A DNA stretch of 64,000 nt from Alphaproteobacteria bacterium (GCA_016794145.1 JAEUKP010000010.1:1-64000); one strand, 5' to 3'; numbered from the stretch's first letter, positions 35,124 through 44,187 are shown. Made by a program: numbers and translations. The notes: generated by a model not told the origin, from the sequence alone.

Positions 35124-35217
35124 ATTCTGATTATAGTCCTATAAATTTATCGGGCAACCCCGAAATCTTCATAAAACCTTATAGACATGATTCGCTTGAA
35201 TCGCTAAATCATAAAGA

Positions 35218-35733
35218 ATGACATATAAACTCTCTCTTATCTGTGCCATGTCACGTAATCATGTTATTGGTATCCGCAATGATTTGCCGTGGCATATACC
35301 CCAAGATCTGGAGCATTTCAAAAATCTTACCAGATCAAAACCGATTATCATGGGCCGCCTGACCTACGAATCTATTCTGGCACGTCGCAATGGGAAGCCG
35401 CTTCCGCAACGTCCCCATTATGTTGTTTCACGTAAGGCACCGGATCATTCTTTGCCGGATGGCGTCAAGTTCCTAACAGATCTTACTTCGGCAATTGATG
35501 AAGCCGGGAAGGATTACCCGGACGCTGAAATCTTTATTATTGGGGGTGCAAGTATTTATGCCCAATCTCTTCCATTGGTTAGCAGAATGTACCTGACGGT
35601 CATTGACCAGAATATTGAAGGGGATGCTTTTTTTCCGGACTGGAATCCCTCAGAATGGCAACAAACTGAGGTTGAAATGTTTACAGAGCCAACCCCATTT
35701 CAATTTATAACATTCGATAAATGCAGGGCCTGA
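35218..35733 (+). CDS. folA: Dihydrofolate reductase
   Basis: This reduces dihydrofolate to tetrahydrofolate. The 171-residue enzyme shows the N-terminal block NHVIGIRNDLPWHIPQDLEHFK with the catalytic-type acidic region, the IIMGRLTYESI NADPH segment and IFIIGGASIYAQSLP. The length matches family members. It is separated from mscS by a short divergent promoter region. No thyA is seen nearby. Confidence 0.95.
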   Translation: MTYKLSLICAMSRNHVIGIRNDLPWHIPQDLEHFKNLTRSKPIIMGRLTYESILARRNGKPLPQRPHYVVSRKAPDHSLPDGVKFLTDLTSAIDEAGKDYPDAEIFIIGGASIYAQSLPLVSRMYLTVIDQNIEGDAFFPDWNPSEWQQTEVEMFTEPTPFQFITFDKCRA

Positions 35734-35876
35734 AGCTTTGCAAGGCAAAAGACCTCTGAATATCACTATTTTTAGAAACTTCTTGCTAATTTGCTTAGAT
35801 TTCTGCTAAATCGGCTTCATCTTGCTGGCACCCCTGGAGGCCGGCTTAACTTTTATAACTGATAAGGAAAACTGCT

Positions 35877-36524
35877 ATGTCAAAAAATTATGCATTGACG
35901 GCGACAAAACGTGAGAGGGCCGGTAAGGGGGTCGCTCGTGCACTTCGTCGTGAAAATAATATTCCCGCTGTGATTTACGGAGATCACAAAGAACCCCTCA
36001 TGATTTCTATGCCTGTGAAAGATGTTACTCTGCGCTTCCAGCAAGGCGGAATGAAAACACATATCTGTGAATTGACCGTTGATGGTAAGAAAGAAACTGT
36101 TCTTGCTCGGGATGTTCAGTTAAACCCGGTTACAGATCGTATCGAACATGTTGATTTTATGCGCGTTGGGCCAAAGACAAAATTGATCGTCCATGTCCCG
36201 ATTCATTTTGTGAATCAAGAGATTTCGCCAGGTATCAAAGCAAAAGGTATTTTGAACATTGTTCATCATGATCTGGAATTGCGCTGTGCTGCCGCTGATA
36301 TACCAGAGGCTTTGGAAATTGATATGGCGTCTGTTGATCTTGGTGATGCCATGAAATTGAGCGCAATCAAATTGCCAAAAGGTGCAGAGATTATGGGTCA
36401 CAAAGGTGATGACATTACTGTGGCAACCATTGTCCCGCCAACTGTTAAGGCAGAAGAACCGGCTGTGGCTCCTGCTGCTGCCCCTGTCGCTGCCGCTGCA
36501 GCAAAACCTGCTGCTAAGAAGTAA
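35877..36524 (+). CDS. rplY: 50S ribosomal protein L25, CTC form
   Basis: L25 binds 5S rRNA. The 215-residue protein has the N-terminal RNA-binding domain (KRERAGKGVARALRRENNIPAVIYG, then VQLNPVTDRIEHVDFM) and the extra C-terminal domain of the long CTC form, ending in an Ala/Pro-rich tail. AAGGAAAACTGCT precedes the ATG. A strong intrinsic terminator follows, so it is monocistronic; the usual pth partner is absent. Confidence 0.95.
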   Translation: MSKNYALTATKRERAGKGVARALRRENNIPAVIYGDHKEPLMISMPVKDVTLRFQQGGMKTHICELTVDGKKETVLARDVQLNPVTDRIEHVDFMRVGPKTKLIVHVPIHFVNQEISPGIKAKGILNIVHHDLELRCAAADIPEALEIDMASVDLGDAMKLSAIKLPKGAEIMGHKGDDITVATIVPPTVKAEEPAVAPAAAPVAAAAAKPAAKK

Positions 36525-36548
36525 GACTTATTATTCTTTGAATGATTT

Positions 36549-36586
36549 ATATCCCCCCTTTTTTAAGCAAGGGGGGATATTTTTTT
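36549..36586 (+). terminator. Intrinsic terminator of rplY
   Basis: A perfect 10-base stem ATATCCCCCC (36549-36558) / GGGGGGATAT (36571-36580) is followed directly by six T. It reads only in the plus direction and overlaps the last base pairs of the convergent gene. Confidence 0.9.
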
Positions 36587-37115
36587 ATCGTGTTTGTTGT
36601 TTCTTTTCGAAATAACGGTGGCAGGCTTCAATCAATGCTGTGATCAGTTCCTCTCCGCGTTTTCCACCATCACCCTTGATGCGTCCCAAGATAACAGCAC
36701 GAATGGTTGTGTGGAAGGCAATGATGATCTCCAATGCATCTGGATCGATTGTATCGATGACCTCTATAAATTGGATAAACCGATCTGCAATCTGGGTCAC
36801 CAATTGATATTGGAACATTCCCCCGTTGGCTTTCAGTTGCATTCCAGGGAAAAGGATTGCAGCAATCATAGTATCCTTGTTCAAATCCGGGCTTGGTGTA
36901 CGGGCTTGTTCAATCCCTTTCATCATGGCATCAAGATACATCTCTGCCAGTGGTGTAAAGTCAACCGAGTTATTTTCAAGAAGAGCCTGTGCTTTGTTCA
37001 AGATATTTTCAGTTAGACCACCATTCCCAACTTTAAGTTTCAGATGGTTTGGGGGATTATAGAATTCTGCTTTTCGACGTGGTTGCATGTTGTAGTGATC
37101 TTCCGTATCGGTCAT
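36585..37115 (-). CDS. Uncharacterised protein paired with a response regulator
   Basis: This 176-residue, mostly helical cytoplasmic protein has segments NPPNHLKLKVGNGGLTENIL, FTPLAEMYLDAMMKGIEQAR and a C-terminal EELITALIEACHRYFEKKQ. It lies 21 bases downstream of the response regulator on the same strand, a pair that seems to recur in alphaproteobacteria from memory. No domain is recognised. It may be an output or phosphotransfer partner, but this is only context. Confidence 0.6.
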   Translation of the reverse strand: MTDTEDHYNMQPRRKAEFYNPPNHLKLKVGNGGLTENILNKAQALLENNSVDFTPLAEMYLDAMMKGIEQARTPSPDLNKDTMIAAILFPGMQLKANGGMFQYQLVTQIADRFIQFIEVIDTIDPDALEIIIAFHTTIRAVILGRIKGDGGKRGEELITALIEACHRYFEKKQQTR

Positions 37116-37136
37116 TTTTCTTCTTTTATTTTTAAA

Positions 37137-37805
37137 CTATTTAAAATCTATATCAAAATCAATTTCGCTTGCTTTGTTCATATCCAAAGTTTTGGTGTCG
37201 ACTCTTTTAATTCCGATATCGCCTATCTTATCTGTTTTTGACAGGCCTGATTCTTTCCGTAGCTTATCAAGTTCAAGAGAGGCTTCTTTCTTTCTAATGT
37301 TCTGGGCGGCCATAGCGGCAACATCGGATTCCCGTTTAAAGGGGCCGTTAAAGACGGCATCTGCTTTCCTCCGGCGATCGGGCCCAAAGAATTCTTCTGA
37401 TCTAACGAATTGGCGGGGACGTTCGATAATCTGCGCAATGCGTTTATACAGGTCCCGGGCTGTAAACGGTTTCACAAGGAATTCTGTGACCCCGGCATCA
37501 CGGGCTTGGACAACCCTTTTCTTCTCGCTGAACCCTGTCATGAGGATAATGGGAACATAATGGTTGGGGCTGAAACTATCTTTCCGGACCCTCCGGGTCA
37601 TGCTGATTCCGTCCGTTGGTTCCATCATCCAGTCGGCAATAATAATGTCCGGGTTTTCTTTACACGCAATTTTGAAACCTTCTTCACCGTTTCTCGCCGT
37701 CAGAACCTCCCCGACACCAAAGGTCAGGAGCAAGGTTCTACAAATGTCCAGCATCGGTTGGTTATCCTCAATCACAAGGATTCTGACACGGTCAAAACTA
37801 TACAT
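37137..37805 (-). CDS. Response regulator (receiver domain with novel tail)
   Basis: This 222-residue protein has a CheY-like receiver domain at about 5-128, with the acidic pocket in VIEDNQ, the phosphorylatable aspartate in PDIIIADWMM, Thr in ILMTGFS and Lys in FLVKPF. The C-terminal 90 residues contain FFGPDRRRKADAVF and then a low-complexity charged tail without a DNA-binding fold. It probably acts through protein contacts. The partner gene follows downstream. No histidine kinase is adjacent. Confidence 0.85.
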   Translation of the reverse strand: MYSFDRVRILVIEDNQPMLDICRTLLLTFGVGEVLTARNGEEGFKIACKENPDIIIADWMMEPTDGISMTRRVRKDSFSPNHYVPIILMTGFSEKKRVVQARDAGVTEFLVKPFTARDLYKRIAQIIERPRQFVRSEEFFGPDRRRKADAVFNGPFKRESDVAAMAAQNIRKKEASLELDKLRKESGLSKTDKIGDIGIKRVDTKTLDMNKASEIDFDIDFK

Positions 37806-38000
37806 ATCTTATCAATCTCAATTTAATCTAAATACCCCGGGCAAATACCCCAAGACAGCCTGAATACGGAATTCTTCACAGCTCAGAGACAAGGTTATAA
37901 CACAAATCTAAATAAAATATAAATCTTTTGGATAGGTATATGATTGCCTTTATCTGATCTGCATGCTATCGGGAAATATACATTATTCAGGAGATTTTCG

Positions 38001-38753
38001 ATGGCTGGTCATTCGCAGTTTAAGAATATTATGCATAAGAAAGGGCGTGCGGATGCCAAGCGCGCAAAGGTGTTTACAAAATTAGGGCGCGAAATTCAGG
38101 TTGCCGCAAAATTGGGGGGTGGGAATGTCGAATTTAATCCGCGTTTGCGTGCCGCCGTTTCTGCTGCCCGCGCAGAGAATATGCCAAATGACAGGATTAA
38201 GAAATCAATTGAGTCCGGTTTGGGGATCGGGGATACCGCGGATTATGTTGATATCCGGTATGAAGGCTACGCTCCTAATGGCGTTGCTGTGATTGTCGAA
38301 GCTTTGACAGACAATAAGAATAGAACCGCGTCTGAGGTTCGTGCAGCGTTTACAAAGTTCGGGGGGAATTTGGGTGAGACAGGATCTGTTGGGTTTATGT
38401 TTGACCATATTGGACAAATTATCTATCCCTTGTCGAAAGCAAATGCAGATGAAATGTTTGAGGCTGCGTTAGAGGCGGGGGCAGATAATGTTGAAACAAC
38501 AGAAGATGGGCATGAAATTATAACAAGTCCCGAGGGCTTTATAGCTGCACGCGATGCATTAGAGATTAAATTTGGTGAAGCAGAGCGTGCCGCAATTATC
38601 TGGAAACCGAATGTTATGACCACAATAGATGCTGATGTTGCCAGGGTTATTCTAAAAATGGTTGATCAGCTTGAAGACAGTGATGATGTTCAGGCCGTGA
38701 TTACCAATTTTGAAGTCAGCGAAGAGGATATGGCAAAACTTGCAGCATCTTGA
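38001..38753 (+). CDS. yebC: YebC/PmpR-family protein
   Basis: This 250-residue protein of the YebC/TACO1 family is linked to translation of difficult sequences and, in some species, to gene regulation. The start [20 protein letters not shown] is diagnostic; CAGGAGATTTTCG precedes the ATG at 38001. Longer in-frame starts lack support. Its position directly before ruvC is a common arrangement. Confidence 0.96.
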   Translation: MAGHSQFKNIMHKKGRADAKRAKVFTKLGREIQVAAKLGGGNVEFNPRLRAAVSAARAENMPNDRIKKSIESGLGIGDTADYVDIRYEGYAPNGVAVIVEALTDNKNRTASEVRAAFTKFGGNLGETGSVGFMFDHIGQIIYPLSKANADEMFEAALEAGADNVETTEDGHEIITSPEGFIAARDALEIKFGEAERAAIIWKPNVMTTIDADVARVILKMVDQLEDSDDVQAVITNFEVSEEDMAKLAAS

Positions 38754-38767
38754 TAGGGCTATCAATC

Positions 38768-39262
38768 ATGCGCGTCTTAGGAATTGATCCGGGATTAGAA
38801 AGAACAGGGTGGGGGATTGTTGATCATCAGGGATCCCGTCTTTCTTTTGTTGCGGCAGGTGTTATCAAATCCAAATCAACCGAGACGATGGCTGTCCGCT
38901 TATGTCGGATTGACCAAGAGCTAACAAAAATTGTCGCGGCCTATCACCCTGATACAGCGGCTATTGAAGAAACATTCGTTAATACAAACTCTGCATCCTC
39001 ATTAAAACTTGGTCAGGCACGGGGAGTCGCCATTTTATCGCCGGCTCGTTTCGGGCTCGATGTTGCAGAATATGCTGCAAATACTGTTAAAAAATCGGTT
39101 GTTGGGGCGGGGCACGCGTCAAAAGACCAGATTGGAATGATGGTAAAGGTATTGCTGCCCACGAGTGGGGAGTTGGAGGCTGATGCTGCGGATGCTCTGG
39201 CTGTTGCCATCTGCCATGCGCACCATTATAAGCATTTTTCAGGAAAAGTGTCTAAAATATAG
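38768..39262 (+). CDS. ruvC: Holliday junction resolvase RuvC
   Basis: RuvC cleaves Holliday junctions. The 164-residue protein shows the acidic catalytic residues in [21 protein letters not shown] and the C-terminal [17 protein letters not shown]. The ATG at 38768 is chosen over a TTG upstream. The TAG stop overlaps the first bases of the inverted-repeat element copy 2, and the expected ruvA-ruvB genes are not downstream, so the ruvCAB order is broken here. Confidence 0.95.
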   Translation: MRVLGIDPGLERTGWGIVDHQGSRLSFVAAGVIKSKSTETMAVRLCRIDQELTKIVAAYHPDTAAIEETFVNTNSASSLKLGQARGVAILSPARFGLDVAEYAANTVKKSVVGAGHASKDQIGMMVKVLLPTSGELEADAADALAVAICHAHHYKHFSGKVSKI

Positions 39263-39381
39263 CAGCATTCAAATAAAATGATTCAATTTTAGCTGGGAAT
39301 TTACCTGCACCCCTCTCCCAAATCTTTTTCACCGGGGGGCAAGTTCATAAAAATAAGTTGATTTTTGTGACACGCCCTATA
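39258..39381 (+). repeat. 3'-end inverted-repeat element (copy 2 of 3)
   Basis: This 124-base element begins TATAGC at 39258 over the ruvC stop, carries TCAAATAAAATGA just after, and ends CCTATA at 39381. The interior (CTCCCAAATCTTTTTCACCGG and flanks) matches part of copy 3 at 55148-55346 in reverse orientation, with an internal deletion. The gene-facing end is the same one that faces miaA and the SDR gene. The second end is more diverged here. Confidence 0.75.
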
Positions 39382-39509
39382 GCTATTCGGAATTTAATTC
39401 AAATGCCATCTAAAGTTAAAACTGTCTTTATTCCAGCTTGTTACTCTGGCTTAAGATCGCGATCAAGCGATTCTGACCGGACAAATGGATCAGAGGGAAA
39501 GTGAATACC

Positions 39510-39548
39510 AAAGGAAGGCCAGCAATTATTGCGGCCTTTTTCCTTTTT
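39510..39548 (+). terminator. Intrinsic terminator downstream of ruvC (or of a small RNA)
   Basis: AAAGGAAGGCC (39510-39520) pairs with GGCCTTTTTCC and a T-run follows to 39548. It lies about 250 bases after ruvC, so it either ends a long ruvC 3' region or belongs to a small transcript starting within 39382-39500. The 39382-39509 stretch has a GATCGCGATC palindrome but no ORF or recognised RNA. Confidence 0.7.
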
Positions 39549-39627
39549 AAAAATTGAAGAAGTGGATGGATTCCTTTTCTGATAGACTTCATGTATAATC
39601 CCGCCCAGATTTTAAAAAGGAATGACT

Positions 39628-40521
39628 TTGGAAATTAATACAACCCTCCTGCGAGAAAGATTTATTATTCGTGACACCGAAAATGACAACGAATCGCCTG
39701 TCGTTGCTGTCAGCAATAGGCTTTCGCTTCCTCTTTATAATGCGAACGGTGATTTAACGGATACATTTGTTATCCGTGCCCAGAATATGCATAGCTGCCT
39801 TCGAATGACAGCTAGGGTCTTGCAAAGCTTTATCAGGCAAGGCCCCTTGTTAAAAAGAACATCTCCTTTCGATTTTTTAGATGCGTGGGAGAAATCTTGT
39901 TCAGATTATGAAATTTTCTATAATAAAAATCGCTGGGTAGCTGTATATACCAAAGGAACAGAGATTTTCTCATCTGGTCACCCTCATAGTTTTTTAAATG
40001 TCATTGAAAAATGTGATTCAAAAAACCCAGGACATTATGATTTATCTGTCAAAATTGCCGAAGACGCCTTCGGGAAAATGGGACGGAAAATTGGTATTTC
40101 CTATGAATCGAATATCGGAATGGTATTGAATATTAAATCCGAAATCGGGCGTTGCGGCCTTGTTCACCGTGGAGTCGATCGAAATTCGACATTTAACTTT
40201 ACATCGGAACCACGAGAGGAAGAAACTATCTCAGCGGTTCATTGCCTTAATATCTGCGCATGTTTTCTTGAGGGATTACAGTTAGCCTATTTTATCGGAA
40301 CGACAAACGACAAGTTGAAATCATCAATTGTTAAACGATTTTCAATTGAAGAAAAACAAGCTGAGCAGGCTTTAAAACGTATTGAGGAATTAACCGTTGA
40401 ATTAGAGGTTTTCGAGAGTCGTTATAAATTGAAATTTCGGCCGGAAAAACCAGAATTCTCGCAGGCGATTGCAGATGCAGAGCGGGCGCATCGTAAACAA
40501 ACACCATTAACATCTGCTTAA
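39628..40521 (+). CDS. Uncharacterised cytoplasmic protein
   Basis: This protein of about 297 residues has no signal peptide or membrane segment. The N-terminal half is beta-rich (RERFIIRDTENDNESPVVAV, LYNANGDLTDTFVIRAQNM), the middle has a Cys/His patch (AVHCLNICACFLEGLQLAYF), and the end is a helical coiled region (EEKQAEQALKRIEELTVELE). AAGGA lies six bases before a TTG at 39628; an ATG at 39622 abuts it and is less likely. I do not recognise the family. It is monocistronic next to tRNA-Gly. Confidence 0.65.
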   Translation: MEINTTLLRERFIIRDTENDNESPVVAVSNRLSLPLYNANGDLTDTFVIRAQNMHSCLRMTARVLQSFIRQGPLLKRTSPFDFLDAWEKSCSDYEIFYNKNRWVAVYTKGTEIFSSGHPHSFLNVIEKCDSKNPGHYDLSVKIAEDAFGKMGRKIGISYESNIGMVLNIKSEIGRCGLVHRGVDRNSTFNFTSEPREEETISAVHCLNICACFLEGLQLAYFIGTTNDKLKSSIVKRFSIEEKQAEQALKRIEELTVELEVFESRYKLKFRPEKPEFSQAIADAERAHRKQTPLTSA

Positions 40522-40547
40522 AAAACAAAAAATTTATTGGGGAAAGT

Positions 40548-40622
40548 TGGAGCGGGTGATGGGCTTCGAACCCACGGCCTAAACCTTGGCAAGGTTTCGC
40601 TCTACCCCTGAGCTACACCCGC
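40548..40622 (-). tRNA. tRNA-Gly (anticodon GCC)
   Basis: The minus strand folds as a complete tRNA. The acceptor stem GCGGGTG pairs with CACCCGC, the D-arm region is AGCTCAGGGGTAGAGC, the anticodon loop CTTGCCA gives GCC, the T-loop is GGTTCGAAG, and the 3' end TCCA is encoded. GCC anticodon and T discriminator agree with glycine. Confidence 0.97.
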
Positions 40623-40624
40623 AT

Positions 40625-40676
40625 CCTGTCTCTAGCTGTGCCGGAAGAACGACCGGACGCAAAACAACGAGACAGG
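40625..40676. other. Inverted repeat flanking the tRNA-Gly 5' side
   Basis: CCTGTCTC (40625-40632) and GAGACAGG (40669-40676) form an 8-base perfect stem. A smaller CCGG..CCGG pairing lies inside. It sits between tRNA-Gly and the upstream small operon on the same strand. It could separate their transcripts or form part of the tRNA leader, but has no T-run. Confidence 0.4.
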
Positions 40677-40740
40677 GGCGATTTATAAACAGACTATTGG
40701 CAAAATGCAAGCAAGAAATTGCAAATTTTTTGGGACCTTT

Positions 40741-41052
40741 TTATGCGGCTCCCGCACGGGCGAAATTGACACATTCTCCCACTTGAATGAGGGAGGTATA
40801 ATATCCGGTGGCTTTTCCGGTTTTTTTATTCGGTTCGATCACAACCAACGAACTACAACGTTGTACTTTCTGGGCCACTTCTGGCTCTAATTCATAATGC
40901 ATCAATTCTCCTTCATGGTCAGGAAGGTCATACACCAACATAAACAAGCGCTGTGCGCGGTAATATTCCACGCGTTTTAAATCCGCAGGAAGAGCGGCTC
41001 CGCAGACCAATGCCAAATCACCATCAGGGAGTTGTCCCAATTCAATATCCAT
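40741..41052 (-). CDS. Uncharacterised 103-residue protein
   Basis: This soluble, acidic protein has segments DIELGQLPDGDLALVCGAAL, RVEYYRAQRLFMLVYDLPDH and LVVIEPNKKTGKATGYYTSL. The beta-rich layout with a mid-protein YDLPDHEGELMHYELEPEV suggests a small alpha/beta fold, but no family is recognised. Its ATG follows 2 bases after the stop of a 54-residue upstream ORF, so the two are very likely coupled. Confidence 0.6.
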   Translation of the reverse strand: MDIELGQLPDGDLALVCGAALPADLKRVEYYRAQRLFMLVYDLPDHEGELMHYELEPEVAQKVQRCSSLVVIEPNKKTGKATGYYTSLIQVGECVNFARAGAA

Positions 41053-41054
41053 GA

Positions 41055-41219
41055 TTATACCCCCAATCCTGGTCCAGAAATTCCTGGCCCTCTAACAGGT
41101 TGAGGTGCAGGAGTATGATCTGCGCTGGCGGCAGCGACTACGGTCCCTATAGGACCAGGTTGCCCGATAACAGGCGCTAACCTCTGAACCGAACCATCTA
41201 TCTCAAATCTAGATACCAT
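41055..41219 (-). CDS. 54-residue Pro/Gly-rich small protein
   Basis: This is a short ORF on the minus strand. It starts MVSRFEIDGSVQRLAPVIGQ and ends in a repeated Gly-Pro tail with [25 protein letters not shown] precedes the ATG, and the stop lies 2 bases from the start of the 103-residue gene. It has no signal peptide or membrane segment. It could be a regulatory or precursor-type peptide; no family is recognised. Confidence 0.5.
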   Translation of the reverse strand: MVSRFEIDGSVQRLAPVIGQPGPIGTVVAAASADHTPAPQPVRGPGISGPGLGV

Positions 41220-41368
41220 ATTTCATATCCCCTAGTTATTTATTATCTATATATTATGTCATACTCCGAAAAGCTTTACAAATTATTGAAAATGGATACA
41301 ATTTGAAACAATTTTGATTCGTTTCGTCCTCTCTGCTATGACTATTATAGCTTGAATAGGTTATTAAA

Positions 41369-41890
41369 ATGCAAACCTCCCCACGTTTTTATGCACAAAA
41401 TCTGTTGGATTTCATGACGAATTCCGGCGTTTTATATGAACTTCACACTCATCCTGCAATTTTTACAGTGGAAGAAGCCTGTCAGATTGATCTGCATATC
41501 CCTGGGACCCATACACGGAACTTGTTCTTACGTGATCACCACGAAACAATGTTTCTGGTTACCTTGCGCCATAATACACGAATCGACCTAAAAAAATTAT
41601 CCGCTTTGTTAGGATCAGGACGCCTTTCGTTTGGATCCCCAAACCGACTTTGGACCTATTTGGGGGTTAAACCAGGTTCCGTTACCCCTTTATCCATCCT
41701 GAATGACACAGACAAAAAGGTTAAATTGATTCTGGAACAAGACATGATGGATGCAGAACGTATCAATTTTCATCCCTTGGATAATACAATGACGATCGGA
41801 ATGGCTCCATCACAATTGATGACAATCCTTGAAGAACAGGGTATTAAAGGCCATATACTGGATTTAAACCCTGCCAGGCCGGATGCCTGA
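41369..41890 (+). CDS. ProXp/YbaK-family aminoacyl-tRNA deacylase
   Basis: This 173-residue trans-editing protein hydrolyses misacylated tRNA, most likely alanyl-tRNA-Pro (ProXp-ala/PrdX subfamily). Typical parts are YELHTHPAIFTVEEA, HTRNLFLRDHHETMFLVTL and LGVKPGSVTPLSILND with the GxxPGxV-type motif. The length is right for a free-standing domain. The stop overlaps the region upstream of the thioredoxin-like gene. Confidence 0.88.
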   Translation: MQTSPRFYAQNLLDFMTNSGVLYELHTHPAIFTVEEACQIDLHIPGTHTRNLFLRDHHETMFLVTLRHNTRIDLKKLSALLGSGRLSFGSPNRLWTYLGVKPGSVTPLSILNDTDKKVKLILEQDMMDAERINFHPLDNTMTIGMAPSQLMTILEEQGIKGHILDLNPARPDA

Positions 41891-41918
41891 CCAACTCCTG
41901 AGAAATAAAGGAAGTCAT

Positions 41919-42863
41919 ATGCTGATTGGAATACCGCCCCAAAAGAAACAAGATACGCTTTCACCCCCAAAGCCTGGGGACGCATTTATTTTTGAAACAT
42001 CAACGGAACATTTTGAAACAGATGTTCTAAAATTATCGTTAGAAAAACCTGTTCTGGTTGAATTCTGGGCCCCGTGGTGTGGCCCCTGTAAACAATTAAT
42101 GCCCGTCCTAGAACAATTGGTTGGGACACGTCAGGGCAAAATTGCCATGGCAAAAGTCAATATTGATGAAAACCCAGACCTTGCGCAAGCCTTCCGTGTG
42201 CAATCTGTTCCGATGGTTGTTGCCCTTTACAAAGGCCAACCTGTTACTGGTTTTGCAGGGATGCGCCCCACAAAAGATATTGACCATTTGATTGAACAAC
42301 TCTTGGCCCTGCACAATCAAAATCAACCCGAATCGCTTGATATTCCTGCCGCATTGAAAGAAGCCGCAACATTCTTGAATGCCGGAGATTTGGCCGCAGC
42401 CCAAGATTTATATGCTGCTATTTTGCTGCAAGATGGATTACAAGTTGAAGCCTATATCGGTATGGTTCGTGTTATGATCGCTGCAGACGATATTGATCAG
42501 GCCCAAGGAATGATTACAGGTGCCCCGTTACAGATTTCAGGCGATCCTAAATTCGCAGCCGCCAAAACAGCACTTGAGCTTGCCAAAAAAAAGGAGACTG
42601 CAGGGGATCTTTCGCTGCTTGAAAAAAGAATAAATCTCGATCCAGAAAACTTGCAAGCGCGATTTGATTATGCCGAAAGCTGCTTTGCCCATGGACATAA
42701 AGAAAAAGCTGTTGATGCCCTTATTTCAATCATCCGCACCAATCGAACATGGGAAAATGACAAAGCAAAAAATCTGCTTTTAAAATATTTCGAAGGATGG
42801 GGTTTTTCTGACCCTGTGAGTGTATCTGGACGGAAGAAACTTTCTCTTGTCCTTTTTTCCTGA
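41919..42863 (+). CDS. Thioredoxin-like YbbN/CnoX chaperedoxin
   Basis: This 314-residue protein has a thioredoxin domain with WCGPC (residues about 46-50) and a C-terminal TPR-like helical half (from about 140). It resembles YbbN/CnoX, which protects proteins from oxidation and links to GroEL. AAAGGAAGTCAT precedes the ATG at 41919, better than the longer start. The CGPC motif is typical of alphaproteobacterial members, which keep both cysteines. Confidence 0.85.
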   Translation: MLIGIPPQKKQDTLSPPKPGDAFIFETSTEHFETDVLKLSLEKPVLVEFWAPWCGPCKQLMPVLEQLVGTRQGKIAMAKVNIDENPDLAQAFRVQSVPMVVALYKGQPVTGFAGMRPTKDIDHLIEQLLALHNQNQPESLDIPAALKEAATFLNAGDLAAAQDLYAAILLQDGLQVEAYIGMVRVMIAADDIDQAQGMITGAPLQISGDPKFAAAKTALELAKKKETAGDLSLLEKRINLDPENLQARFDYAESCFAHGHKEKAVDALISIIRTNRTWENDKAKNLLLKYFEGWGFSDPVSVSGRKKLSLVLFS

Positions 42864-42888
42864 AAAAAGCGTACTACATCTTCATATT

Positions 42889-43524
42889 ATGCCCTATAAT
42901 CCTTTTGACCCACTCTTTGAAGATTTACCAGAGGTTATTCCTATCTTCCCTCTGGAGGAGACTCTTCTTCTTCCGCGTGGTGAGCTGCCATTGAATATTT
43001 TTGAACCCAGATACCTTGAAATGGTTTCAGATGCCCTCAAGACAAATCGATTAATCGGAATTATGCAGCCTGAGTTTAAAACAGGATGTGTCGGTCGCAT
43101 TGTCCGCTTTGAAGAGGCCCAGGATGGCCGATATTTGATTAATTTGCGTGGGTTATGCCGCTTTCGTTTAGGTCCGATTGATACAACAAGACCCTCGACA
43201 TCCTATCAATGCGCCTATGTCAGATGGGATGAATTCTCTCAAGATATGGCAAGAGTTGGATGTCTTGGCATTGATAAATCTTACTTAAAAACGTTGCTCC
43301 GGCAATATTTCTGCCTTCATGGGTTGTCTATTAATTGGCAATTGGTAGATGAGGTGGGGGACGATGGGTTATTCACAACCCTTGCGATGGTTTGCCCCCT
43401 CCCGGCGTCCGAGAAACAGGCTTTGCTTGAAGCCTCTGACTGTAAAGATCGCGCAAATTTACTGGTCAAATTGCTTGAAATGGCTTTACAATCAGGATCC
43501 ACCCCAACAACAAGATCACATTAA
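42889..43524 (+). CDS. LON substrate-binding-domain protein
   Basis: This 211-residue stand-alone Lon N-terminal (PUA-like) domain has EVIPIFPLEETLLLPRGELP, IFEPRYLEMVSDALKT and GCVGRIVRFEEAQDGRYLINLRG (shown with gaps). The protease and AAA parts are absent, as usual for this family. It follows the YbbN-like gene and precedes the Trm112-like gene, a conserved alphaproteobacterial order. Confidence 0.88.
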   Translation: MPYNPFDPLFEDLPEVIPIFPLEETLLLPRGELPLNIFEPRYLEMVSDALKTNRLIGIMQPEFKTGCVGRIVRFEEAQDGRYLINLRGLCRFRLGPIDTTRPSTSYQCAYVRWDEFSQDMARVGCLGIDKSYLKTLLRQYFCLHGLSINWQLVDEVGDDGLFTTLAMVCPLPASEKQALLEASDCKDRANLLVKLLEMALQSGSTPTTRSH

Positions 43525-43544
43525 CCATTTAAGAGAGTTTTTTG

Positions 43545-43745
43545 ATGTTACATGGACTGACAGACCCCCGCCTTCTTGAGATTCTGGTTGATCCAATCAG
43601 CAAAGTTCCATTACGCTATGATTCCGATCACCAAGAATTGATCTGTGATAGTGGTCGCCGTGCGTATCCGATCCGTGATGGAATTCCTATTTTATTGGTT
43701 AGCGACGCACGGCTGATAAACGAAGACGAGATTAAAAAACCGTGA
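43545..43745 (+). CDS. Trm112/UPF0434-family small protein
   Basis: This 66-residue protein is related to YcaR, with [17 protein letters not shown], then [21 protein letters not shown]. The usual Cys-x-x-Cys pair of the zinc-ribbon form is reduced to a single cysteine here (ICDS). The start ATG at 43545 is preferred over TTG at 43542. It overlaps the DUF971 gene by 4 bases (GTGA). Confidence 0.9.
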   Translation: MLHGLTDPRLLEILVDPISKVPLRYDSDHQELICDSGRRAYPIRDGIPILLVSDARLINEDEIKKP

Positions 43746-44074
43746 CATCCTCCTCCCCCGTTCCCTCCCACTGGCCGACCCAGATTGTTTATAAGAAATC
43801 AAATCGCATTTTATGCATCACTTATGATACAGGCGAGAGCTTCTCGCTAACTGCTGAGTTATTGCGTACGGAAAGCCCGTCAGCAGAGGTTCAAGGGCAT
43901 CACCCCTCCCAGAAGATCAATGTAATAGGTAAAGAAAATGTGAATATTAGCGCCATTGAACCAATAGGCCGCTATGCTGTACGCCTTGTGTTTGATGATG
44001 GGCACCAAACAGGGATTTACACATGGGATTTCCTCTATAACCTGGCACACGCAAACACTGCGGGATCAGTTTAA
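43742..44074 (+). CDS. DUF971-family protein
   Basis: This 110-residue protein has the DUF971 (gamma-butyrobetaine hydroxylase N-terminal-like) fold: [28 protein letters not shown] in two strands, a central [22 protein letters not shown] and [10 protein letters not shown]. Such proteins are linked to iron-sulfur handling in some bacteria. The GTG start overlaps the stop of the preceding gene. Confidence 0.85.
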   Translation: MTSSSPVPSHWPTQIVYKKSNRILCITYDTGESFSLTAELLRTESPSAEVQGHHPSQKINVIGKENVNISAIEPIGRYAVRLVFDDGHQTGIYTWDFLYNLAHANTAGSV

Positions 44075-44187
44075 GTTTTCTTAAGTCTTTTCATATTGAA
44101 TAAGATTGGGAGAGGATGACGCAGGTTTCTGCTTATGGTATGATTCTGTGACATTATGTTCCAATATTCATTCGGAAAGTTCCTTCT

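Noticed and set aside
40548-40622. tRNA-Gly as an attachment site for an integrated element
   Set aside because: No copy of the tRNA 3' end was seen elsewhere in the window and no integrase lies nearby.
40741-41219. Toxin-antitoxin pair
   Set aside because: Gene sizes and coupling fit, but neither protein resembles a known toxin or antitoxin and the small one has no DNA-binding pattern.
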